Of a stretch of 64,000 bases of DNA, positions 37,033-43,828 are shown one piece after another. The notes under the pieces were generated by a model. That model was not told the origin of the DNA. It worked only from the letters and a program-made list of their open reading frames with translations, and did no database searches. Source of the DNA: Sphingobacterium thalpophilum. GTDB lineage: Bacteria; Bacteroidota; Bacteroidia; Sphingobacteriales; Sphingobacteriaceae. The position numbers and the translations under genes are program-made. The first letter of the stretch is position 1. The number at the start of each line of letters is the position of its first letter. The stretch is from assembly GCF_901482695.1 (NCBI RefSeq), contig NZ_LR590484.1, positions 5,580,001 through 5,644,000 on the forward strand, read 5' to 3'.

Positions 37033-37204
37033 ACACGATAACAATAAATCTAAACAGGCCCTGACAGGTCCCGCTGTCTTTGCTGCTGCAGGATGAAGTT
37101 TTACGCCGAAAGCTCCACCCCGCAAGGAATTCATTTACCAAGATATGAGGTATGGCCTAAAAATCCTACGTTTCTTTACGCAATCGTTGACGGAAATTCC
37201 TGAC

Positions 37205-37242
37205 AATAATAATAAAAGATATTTTTGTCTTTTATTATTATT
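37205..37242. promoter_or_regulatory. 15-bp inverted repeat in the hmp promoter, candidate operator
   Basis: Arms AATAATAATAAAAGA and TCTTTTATTATTATT are exact complements with an 8-base spacer, TATTTTTG. The spacer includes the TTTG that can act as -33 element. The core AAGAT-ATTTTTG-TCTT resembles an AAGAT-type NsrR half-site arrangement. The adjacent Rrf2 gene makes it a plausible binding site; this is inference. Confidence 0.55.
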
Positions 37243-37253
37243 TCATACCTTTG
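37224..37253 (+). promoter_or_regulatory. Bacteroidota-type promoter of hmp
   Basis: TTTG at 37224-37227 and TACCTTTG at 37246-37253, separated by 18 bases, match the -33/-7 pattern of Bacteroidota. The -33 element lies within the spacer of the inverted repeat, so a bound repressor would block it. Confidence 0.6.
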
Positions 37254-37371
37254 CATCAGATAGTCATTTGCAAATGTACCCTATCCATATAAACAACCTC
37301 CGTCAGGAGAAACAGCTCTAAATCTTTTTTTTTAGCAAATAAAAGATAAAAAGGTATTTAAATATTTTATT

Positions 37372-38571
37372 ATGATCACTGAAGCACAAAAAGACTTAAT
37401 TAAAGGCACGATTCCCGTCCTAAGAGCACATGGTGTGGCTTTGACCAGCCATTTTTACAAACGCATGTTCACCCACAATCCTGAACTCAAGCATCTCTTC
37501 AACCTGGGCAACCAGCAAAATAGCAGACAGCAGACAGCGCTTGCCACGGCCGTGCTGGCTTATGCCGAACATATCGATAATCCAGCTGCCCTGCTATCTG
37601 CAGTTAAACATATCGGTCAAAAACACGCCAGTCTACATATTCGGCCTGAACATTATCAGATTGTCGGTAAACATCTGCTGGCTTCCATCCAGGAGGTTCT
37701 CGGCGAAGCAGCATCAACAGAATTGATTGAGGCCTGGAAAGTCGCCTATTTTCAGCTGGCTGATATCATGATCGGTGTGGAAAAACAACTTTATGACACA
37801 ATGGTTCAGACCGAAGGTGGCTGGACAGGATGGAAACCTTTTCATATTGTAAAGGTCGTAGCGGAAACGGCCGAGATTCAGTCCATCTATCTCGAACCGA
37901 CAGACGGCGGACGACTGCCTGCCTACAAACCCGGCCAATATGTAAGCGTACGTGTGTATCTGCCTGAGCTCCATCTTTACCAGCCACGGCAATATTCGCT
38001 TTCCGATGCTAGCAATGGCCGATATTTTCGCATTTCTGTAAAAAAAGAGGTACCTGCCGGTAAACCCCAGGGGATGGTCAGCAATTACCTGCATGAGTAT
38101 TTTGAGGTTGGAAAACAACTGGAGCTGACAGCGCCCACTGGTTCGTTCCACTTGATCGAAAATGCACTGCCCCATGTCTTTATCAGTGGCGGTGTCGGGC
38201 AGACGCCGCTGATGGCGATGCTGGAACATCTGGCAGACACAAAAGCTGGACAGCCGATCACATGGATTCATGGATGTCGGAACAACGAACTCCATGCTTT
38301 CAAAAATCGCATTCAGAAGCTGCAAATGCAGCATGCTGCCATGACCTGCTTCTCGTTCTACGATGAGCCACAGGCCGATAGCCACAGTTTTGCCGGCTGG
38401 GTAGATCTGGCCAAAATAGACAGGGCACATCTCCCGCAACAGGCAAATTATTACCTATGTGGACCAGCCGGATTTATTGAAAAACACTTTCAGTACCTCA
38501 CGGCTCAGGGCATAGATCCGGCAAACATTCATTTCGAAGAGTTCGGGCCTGCTTCTTTACAGCTCAACTGA
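37372..38571 (+). CDS. hmp: Nitric oxide dioxygenase (flavohaemoglobin)
   Basis: A 399-aa protein. The globin domain (1-140) has Tyr29, Gln53 and the proximal haem His85. The FAD domain follows, with RQYSLSDASNGRYFRISVK, then the NAD(P)H domain with HVFISGGVGQTPLMAML and YYLCGPAGFIEKHF near the end. It oxidises NO to nitrate using O2 and NAD(P)H. Length is normal. It has a well-formed promoter overlapping an inverted repeat and is followed by an Rrf2 regulator on the same strand, which fits NO-responsive control. Confidence 0.97.
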   Translation: MITEAQKDLIKGTIPVLRAHGVALTSHFYKRMFTHNPELKHLFNLGNQQNSRQQTALATAVLAYAEHIDNPAALLSAVKHIGQKHASLHIRPEHYQIVGKHLLASIQEVLGEAASTELIEAWKVAYFQLADIMIGVEKQLYDTMVQTEGGWTGWKPFHIVKVVAETAEIQSIYLEPTDGGRLPAYKPGQYVSVRVYLPELHLYQPRQYSLSDASNGRYFRISVKKEVPAGKPQGMVSNYLHEYFEVGKQLELTAPTGSFHLIENALPHVFISGGVGQTPLMAMLEHLADTKAGQPITWIHGCRNNELHAFKNRIQKLQMQHAAMTCFSFYDEPQADSHSFAGWVDLAKIDRAHLPQQANYYLCGPAGFIEKHFQYLTAQGIDPANIHFEEFGPASLQLN

Positions 38572-38634
38572 CAGACTTCAATTTAGCCATCCGTATTTTT
38601 CGCTTCCACAGGCGGATGGCTATACTTGATTTTG

Positions 38635-38642
38635 TACCTTTG
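38635..38642 (+). promoter_or_regulatory. -7 promoter element of the Rrf2 regulator gene
   Basis: TACCTTTG matches the TAnnTTTG pattern and lies 19 bases before the ATG at 38662. It indicates that the regulator gene can be transcribed on its own. A 9-bp stem (38585-38593 with 38613-38621) lies between the hmp stop and this element. Confidence 0.5.
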
Positions 38643-38661
38643 CAAAAAGCAAGTACAGATT

Positions 38662-39129
38662 ATGGGTATTTTTTCCAAAACATGTGAATACGGTCTTAGG
38701 GCAGTTTTTTTTATTGCACAAAGTTCCCAGGAAAACAAACGTGTGGGCATAAAAGAAATTGCAGAAAATATCCACTCTCCGGAAGCCTTTCTAGGTAAAA
38801 TATTACAGAACCTAAGCCGTGCCGGCATCATCCGTTCGATGAAAGGACCTGGCGGCGGCTTTTACTTGGATGCGGCAGATATGGCCACGCCCTTATCGGA
38901 GGTCGTCAAAGCAATTGATGGAGACAATCTTTTCGTCGGCTGCGGCATGGGCCTTGAATTTTGTTCGGAACAGTACCCTTGCCCGCTACACCATGAGTTT
39001 AAAAGCATCCGCAACAGCCTGTCAGAGATGCTTCAGACAACGACAGTCGGTCAGTTTAACGATGAGCTGATCAAAGGTAAAATGCTGCTGACAAAAAACC
39101 ACATTAACCCCGACAAGGGCGCAAACTAA
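38662..39129 (+). CDS. Rrf2 family transcriptional regulator, possible NO sensor
   Basis: A 155-aa protein. The frame is open from 38626, but the ATG at 38662 starts the family-typical MGIFSKTCEYGLRAVFFIA. The winged-helix domain contains FLGKILQNLSRAGIIRSMKG and the wing GPGGGFYL. Three cysteines, Cys94, Cys101 and Cys107, are spaced C-x6-C-x5-C, similar to the Fe-S ligands of NsrR and IscR. It probably binds an Fe-S cluster and regulates the preceding flavohaemoglobin gene. Regulation is inferred from position, the cysteines and the hmp inverted repeat. Confidence 0.9.
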   Translation: MGIFSKTCEYGLRAVFFIAQSSQENKRVGIKEIAENIHSPEAFLGKILQNLSRAGIIRSMKGPGGGFYLDAADMATPLSEVVKAIDGDNLFVGCGMGLEFCSEQYPCPLHHEFKSIRNSLSEMLQTTTVGQFNDELIKGKMLLTKNHINPDKGAN

Positions 39130-40103
39130 CGGGCCAAAGGCCACAATGGTCTCCCTATGTGCACCTAAATTTGCTACCCCATATACCTATTTTTTTCAAA
39201 CTTCAAACAGCCACCGCATCCCTCGTCGGCGTCGGGAGCCGGCCTGTCGCAACCACAAGATTCCTTAGTAAAACATAAACTAATACATAATATAAAAAAC
39301 AATAACACATTGATAAAACCATATTTATATATATAATACACCCGATTACACGGTTTTGAAGAAACGTCCATGCCTACGCTTATAACCGAATGAGCTACGC
39401 ATAGTCTGCCAGAAGCTCTCAGGGCGGCGCCAAGATCGCTTTAGTTTACCCCGGGGCAGTCCACCTAACTGGAAGGTAAGCTGTTAACAAGCATTAAACC
39501 GTATAGCATCTGCTTTTTGATTGGGTGTATCAGTCAGCAAGTGGATAAGACAGTCTTTCTTGCAGGTTAAAAAACGCTGACAGGACACGAATACCTGGGT
39601 CAGACTGAGGAAACGAGCGAGTTGATTAGCCGTAGCGCAAAAAACAGGTGAAAATAATTTTTATTTTTTTGAATCAGAATATATTACACTACCTATTTAA
39701 ACATAAAATACACTACAAAAAAGGCATAAAAATGGTCATTATCCGCTAAAAAGTATATGGATAAAATTTTAGCCATACCATGTAAAGTACAGGCAGCGGT
39801 TACAACAGCAGCTTGCTTGCCCGGTACGTCACCGGGTTATAGCGCCTGCGTACAGCTATACTTTCGACAACGAAAAGCGAATAATAGGTACCTGCACGCG
39901 CCCTCCCATCTCAGCAAAACATCTTTGATGCGTTATGGGCAGACACTCCAATCCTACATCCAATATCGGCTCCCATCCGCTATCAGACGCGACAACAACA
40001 CATAAATAATAAACTCATTTACAATATCATAAGTACTATATATTAAACTATTTAATAAGATATTCAAGATAGCTTGGTATCTATTATCTTTGCTGTATAA
40101 AAA
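39130..40103. other. Gene-poor region without recognised features
   Basis: Nearly 1 kb without a supported gene. Composition changes along it: GC-rich parts at 39190-39245 and 39360-39480, and very AT-rich parts at 39265-39350 and 39640-39740. Small hairpins can be drawn, for example CCCGGT/ACCGGG at 39820-39836. Short open frames exist at 39174-39371 on the minus strand and at 39757-40005 on the plus strand, but I do not recognise them. No tRNA, riboswitch or mobile element could be recognised. Confidence 0.5.
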
Positions 40104-40370
40104 TTGACTACGCCTTATCTTTTCCGCGGGAACGAACTGCTGATTTTTAAATTTATCACAAGTAAGAGCATCCACATCCCTGCACTCTGCCATATAGAGA
40201 CCAAGGTCGTTTACCACTATCGCGCTCCCAATAGCTTTCGTGTTCACTTCTATACACAGTCGGGTAAGATCGGACATGTGACATTGAATCAGAAAGGTGC
40301 ATTCGATTTTCTGCTGTTGCAACTCCGCAGGGAAAATCCACAGCTGTCCATTTTCATGCAAGACCGTTAA
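40104..40370 (+). CDS. Possible small bacterial-PH-like domain protein, perhaps 5'-truncated
   Basis: An 88-codon frame starting at a TTG; a stop lies two codons upstream, so the frame cannot be extended. The translation reads like a bacterial PH (bPH) domain: L-L-I-F-K-F-I-T-S-K-S-I-H-I-P-A-L-C-H-I-E, then FRVHFYTQSGKIGHVTL and LLLQLRRENPQLSIF at the end. Homologues usually have membrane helices before this domain, which are missing here. It may be a fragment of a decayed gene, or a short real protein. A TATCTTTG -7-like element lies at 40085-40092, which leaves almost no leader. Confidence 0.35.
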   Translation: MTTPYLFRGNELLIFKFITSKSIHIPALCHIETKVVYHYRAPNSFRVHFYTQSGKIGHVTLNQKGAFDFLLLQLRRENPQLSIFMQDR

Positions 40371-40486
40371 GCTCCCCCAGCCATCGAAGTCAAGGATAAA
40401 TGTGATAAAAGGTGCCGTACATGTTAGGAAAATCTACAATAATTATCTAACTTGACTGGCTTTCACACAAACAACACGAGTAAACT

Positions 40487-40996
40487 ATGATTAGATTGTT
40501 ACCCTTTGACACTGCCGACTTTGACCGGTTCAAGTCATGGATCGAGTCTCCGGAACAGTTGATGCAATTTGCAGGCCCTTATTTTACCTTCCCCGTGACG
40601 GACGAACAGCTCATAAAGTATGTGGAGGACCCAAACCGCCAACCGTATAAGATCGTGAGAACAGACAACGGCGAAGTTATTGGCCACTGCGAACTGAATT
40701 TCGAACGCACCGTCCCCCGCCTGTCGCGTATACTGATTGCCAGCAATACGGAACGCAACAAAGGATACGGAAAGAAAACTGTGAATGCGCTGCTCAAGCT
40801 CCTGTTTGTGGACAGCAGCTATGATAGCGCCGATCTCAATGTGTATGCCTGGAACGCAAATGCCATCAGGTGTTATGAAAGCGTAGGATTCCGGATCAAC
40901 GAAGGTGTACAGACCGAAGTCTTGATCGGAAATGAAAAATGGACGGTACTGAACATGTGCATCAGGAAAACGGACTGGATGGTCAGGACACAATGA
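40487..40996 (+). CDS. GNAT family N-acetyltransferase
   Basis: A 169-aa acetyltransferase of the GNAT fold. It starts with MIRLLPFDTADFDRFKSWI, as in RimJ/RimL-like members. The acetyl-CoA motif is ERNKGYGKKTVNALLKLLF (about 88-107), followed by LNVYAWNANAIRCYESVGF. The substrate is not known. Single gene downstream of the gene-poor region. Confidence 0.88.
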   Translation: MIRLLPFDTADFDRFKSWIESPEQLMQFAGPYFTFPVTDEQLIKYVEDPNRQPYKIVRTDNGEVIGHCELNFERTVPRLSRILIASNTERNKGYGKKTVNALLKLLFVDSSYDSADLNVYAWNANAIRCYESVGFRINEGVQTEVLIGNEKWTVLNMCIRKTDWMVRTQ

Positions 40997-41120
40997 AAAA
41001 AGCATCCTATCCGGTTTAACGCCCGACGGGAAATACCTGTTTTCCATGTTAAAACATCAGTGATCTGTCTCATGAAGCAACAAACAGCGTATTGCCGGTT
41101 GCAACATATAACCAGCGGCA

Positions 41121-41702
41121 CTAGGCTAGATAGGGATAGAAAGCCACTTTGATGGTTTGCCTATAATCCGACAACGCATCCATTTCATACCGACCACCAA
41201 GTACCGTGAAACTGGAGCACCAAAAATCCGACACGATGAAAATCTGACGAACAAAACCTCTCCATACAGACGCTGGAATATTGCTCCGAAAAACTCCTGC
41301 ATCGGTGTAGTGTTCAAAAAGTACCATAAACTGCTGCTCCCTGCGGGCAACCAGCCGCTTATAAGACTCAGCAATAGCAGGTATCCATGCGCAGATTTCA
41401 ACAAAATTGACAAAGATAAACGTATACTTGTCGATCAGCCGGTAAGATCCTTCAATAAATACATCCAGCAACTCTTCAAACGGAGCGTCGTTTTGCCCAA
41501 AGCGAATCACCATCTGATCGTACTCCGACTGAAGCTGCTCAAAAATCCTCAGGACGATGTCCTCGGTGTGCTTAAAATGATAATGCAGATTGCCCGCACT
41601 AATCGCCATTTCCTGCGCAATATGTCGTGTGGTAACGGTACGTATACCATGCTTGTTATACAAACGCAGTGCGACGCTAATAATTTTTTCTTTCGTATTC
41701 AT
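41121..41702 (-). CDS. TetR family transcriptional regulator
   Basis: A 193-aa repressor-type protein. The N-terminal helix-turn-helix reads ALRLYNKHGIRTVTTRHIAQEM-type (residues 11-32), followed by the helix with ISAGNLHYHFKHTEDIVLRIF. The C-terminal ligand domain is not specific. It is divergent from two small membrane protein genes, and a perfect 26-bp palindrome lies just upstream of its ATG. It most likely represses both directions. Confidence 0.92.
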   Translation of the reverse strand: MNTKEKIISVALRLYNKHGIRTVTTRHIAQEMAISAGNLHYHFKHTEDIVLRIFEQLQSEYDQMVIRFGQNDAPFEELLDVFIEGSYRLIDKYTFIFVNFVEICAWIPAIAESYKRLVARREQQFMVLFEHYTDAGVFRSNIPASVWRGFVRQIFIVSDFWCSSFTVLGGRYEMDALSDYRQTIKVAFYPYLA

Positions 41703-41707
41703 GACAC

Positions 41708-41733
41708 AAAATTAGAACAATTGTTCTAATTTT
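41708..41733. promoter_or_regulatory. 26-bp perfect palindrome, TetR operator candidate
   Basis: AAAATTAGAACAA followed directly by its exact complement, with no spacer. It begins 5 bases upstream of the TetR start codon and 19 bases before the first ATG of the divergent gene. Size and position match operators of divergently organised TetR repressors. Confidence 0.8.
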
Positions 41734-41752
41734 ACACAATAAAACTAATTTA

Positions 41753-41938
41753 ATGGGTATGAAGAATGAAAATTGGCTAAAAAAGCAATACATGGACTTA
41801 AAAGAGACACTGATCCCAATTCGTTCCAATGATAGTCCATGGAAGAAATTCGGCAAACAGACGGCTTTTTTTATGTTTCTAACCTTAATGTTATGCGGCG
41901 CTATAGCTATGTTGATTGCCATTTCTTTTGCGCACTAG
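41753..41938 (+). CDS. Small membrane protein, first gene opposite tetR
   Basis: A 61-aa protein: a charged N-terminal 35 residues, then one hydrophobic helix (FFMFLTLMLCGAIAMLIAI) at the C-terminus. There are two possible ATG codons, at 41753 and 41759. Its end overlaps the next frame by about 46 bases. I do not recognise a family. Position suggests TetR control. Confidence 0.55.
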   Translation: MGMKNENWLKKQYMDLKETLIPIRSNDSPWKKFGKQTAFFMFLTLMLCGAIAMLIAISFAH

Positions 41939-42327
41939 GAAAGGCACTTTTTGACGGCTTATTTTTGTTTTACTGGGCCTGCTGGTTTTTCATCCGTTTT
42001 ACCCGGCTGAGCGGCGTCCCCATTCCGCTATTGAACAGCTGGCTGACCGATTTTGTGTTTGTGCCAATTATCGTTCACTTTTCCGCTGTCGCAGGCAGCT
42101 TCATCTTTAACCGAGGCCGGGCATATGGTTACCCTTTGCACCAGATCTGGCTTATTTCTGCGCTGGCATCACTACTTTTCGAAGGTATAATGCCCCGCTA
42201 TACTGATTACAATACGGCTGATATATATGATGTGATAGCATATTTTGCGGGCGGACTGTTTTACTACCTATGTCACCAGCCCCGATATATGCGGCATCAC
42301 CTTACACGGCCGCTGAGCAGGGATTAG
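41893..42327 (+). CDS. Integral membrane protein, overlapping the preceding small gene
   Basis: A 144-aa protein with about four hydrophobic segments. The frame is open from 41839; the ATG at 41893 is the last one before the conserved-looking part (LGKALFDGLFLFYWACWFF), so the real start lies at or before it, inside the previous gene. Segments such as IPLLNSWLTDFVFVPIIVH and a C-terminal D-V-I-A-Y-F-A-G-G-L-F resemble Bacteroidota membrane proteins loosely labelled magnesium citrate secondary transporter. I cannot confirm a function. Confidence 0.6.
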   Translation: MRRYSYVDCHFFCALGKALFDGLFLFYWACWFFIRFTRLSGVPIPLLNSWLTDFVFVPIIVHFSAVAGSFIFNRGRAYGYPLHQIWLISALASLLFEGIMPRYTDYNTADIYDVIAYFAGGLFYYLCHQPRYMRHHLTRPLSRD

Positions 42328-42409
42328 CCTCCTCCCACCTATCGGCAGGGTAAAGCGGAGCCTGGAATATAAGAAAATATTCGGATCTTAGTAAGATAAA
42401 CCAAAAGAC

Positions 42410-42700
42410 ATGAGCAGAATCAAAACAAAAAGAACATGTCCCAAAGGACATCATTTCTATAAAAGTACAGACTGTCCCACTTGTCCCATATGCGAAAAAG
42501 AAAAAAAAACAGACGGTGGCTTTCTCGAAGCATTGAGCAGCCCTGCACGAAATGCGCTGCTTAACCATGGCGTCGATGATATCGAAAAGCTTGCCCAGAC
42601 CTCCGAGGCAGAGCTGCTTAAACTGCACGGCTTCGGCAAAGCTTCGCTTCCTTTACTTAGACAGATATTGCAGGAACATGGCTTAACATTCAGCAGATAA
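42410..42700 (+). CDS. RNA polymerase alpha C-terminal-domain-like protein with zinc-ribbon-like start
   Basis: A 96-aa protein. The N-terminal 32 residues hold CPKGHHF and CPTCPIC, a likely zinc-binding knuckle. The rest is a helix-hairpin-helix region very similar to the C-terminal domain of RpoA: LSSPARNALLNHGVDDIEKL, then a GFGKASLPLLRQIL motif. RpoA-CTD binds UP elements and activators, so this protein may contact DNA or transcription factors. Function is not established. Single gene. Confidence 0.8.
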   Translation: MSRIKTKRTCPKGHHFYKSTDCPTCPICEKEKKTDGGFLEALSSPARNALLNHGVDDIEKLAQTSEAELLKLHGFGKASLPLLRQILQEHGLTFSR

Positions 42701-42778
42701 ACGGCAACTCTCCGAAAATCCCCCCAATCCGCGCATACCTGTACGCTGCGCGAATGAGGGCTTTATTCGGTTACCGCA

Positions 42779-43216
42779 TTATGCTTCTTCACCGGAGTCA
42801 TGGGGCACAACTTCGGTGACCTGGGCACCTTGCTTGGCCGTTTTAAACTTAAACCTGACTTTCTGGTTCAGCTGCAGCTTCCATCCAACCAGACGATCGT
42901 TAAAATAGACTGACTGCTGGGTCTCATTGTCCCGGATAAAACCGTAGCCCGACGTCTCGTTATAGTGTACTACCTTTCCAAGGGAATAGGTATCCTGCGC
43001 GACTGACAAATTCGCCCGCTCAGTCTCCGACAGCTTCACCGGAGGTCTGTCGGATATGTTCCCGTACTCGTCGACGTAAGCAAACATTTCCTCAAGACTC
43101 TTTCCTTTGTCGTTATTGGTTTTATTGAATTCTTTTTTTTCGATTTTATGCTGCTTCTTCAGCATCTTCTTTTTTTCGCGTTCTTTTTTGTTAAATGTGA
43201 TTTGGCTTTTGCTCAT
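42779..43216 (-). CDS. Cold-shock domain protein with lysine-rich N-terminus
   Basis: A 145-aa protein. The first 45 residues are very rich in Lys and Glu (for example KKEREKKKMLKKQHK). The cold-shock OB fold spans about 75-140, with LGKVVHYNETSGYGFIRD and VYFNDRLVGWKL; the usual K-G-F-G-F-I is replaced by S-G-Y-G-F-I. It probably binds RNA, perhaps at ribosomes given the basic tail. Length is about twice that of CspA; similar proteins occur in Bacteroidota. Confidence 0.85.
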   Translation of the reverse strand: MSKSQITFNKKEREKKKMLKKQHKIEKKEFNKTNNDKGKSLEEMFAYVDEYGNISDRPPVKLSETERANLSVAQDTYSLGKVVHYNETSGYGFIRDNETQQSVYFNDRLVGWKLQLNQKVRFKFKTAKQGAQVTEVVPHDSGEEA

Positions 43217-43495
43217 TCAAAATGGATTAAATAGATGTTCCCAAGGAGTTTACGAACCTTTAGAGCTTTATAGAAAAGATAAAAATGCGAGGTGTTCTAA
43301 GGAGATAATGTCAAAGATACGAAAAATATTGCGGAAATAAAACATACCGCGGCTAGATACGGGGTGGCTGCCGAAGCTGCATTATGGCAATAGCGGAACG
43401 AAACCAATTTACCAGAGGTGGGATACTTTGGAAAAAAGAGCGTTTTTTTGTAAAACAAAAATCCAGTTTGGGCGTTATTTTTGAAAAAACAATTT

Positions 43496-43777
43496 ATGGA
43501 AGTAAAAAATATCGAAAGAGAGGACAAGGGCAACTTCATTGCGGAAATTGAACAGGAAGAAGCTGGAATCCTAGAATATACCTGGCAGAGTGAAAATGAA
43601 TTTTCCATCGACCATACCGAAGTATATGATGAATATAAAGGCATGAGCGTCGGTAAGAAACTCGTTCTCGAAGCCGTGGACTATGCCAGGAAAAATGACG
43701 CCAAAATTATTCCCATATGTCCATACGCCAAATCCATATTCGACAAGACGCCTGCTTTTCAGGATGTGTTAGCATAA
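43496..43777 (+). CDS. Small GNAT-type acetyltransferase (YjdJ-like)
   Basis: A 93-aa single-domain protein of the short GCN5-related family (N-acetyltransferase DUF/YjdJ-like). Visible: ITDHTEVYDEYKGMSV-type text (IDHTEVYDEYKGMSVGKKLV), AVDYARKND and IIPICPYAKSIFDK, where the Cys is conserved. A TTG start 15 bases upstream is possible, but the ATG at 43496 fits better. Its stop lies at the edge of a terminator shared with leuS. Confidence 0.85.
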   Translation: MEVKNIEREDKGNFIAEIEQEEAGILEYTWQSENEFSIDHTEVYDEYKGMSVGKKLVLEAVDYARKNDAKIIPICPYAKSIFDKTPAFQDVLA

Positions 43778-43809
43778 AAAAGCCGTTTTATTGATATAAA
43801 ACGGCTTTT
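43776..43809. terminator. Bidirectional terminator between GNAT gene and leuS
   Basis: Stem AAAAAGCCGTTTTAT / ATAAAACGGCTTTTA with a 4-base loop and A/T runs; it serves both convergent genes. Confidence 0.9.
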
Positions 43810-43828
43810 AATTGATATATCAGCGGAT

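Noticed and set aside
39361..39600. Possible transposase remnant on the minus strand
   Set aside because: A translated stretch rich in Arg/Phe looked suggestive, but it is interrupted by stops and contains no recognisable catalytic motif.
39757..40005. 82-codon frame in the gene-poor region
   Set aside because: No family resemblance, odd composition and no promoter or ribosome site; likely chance.
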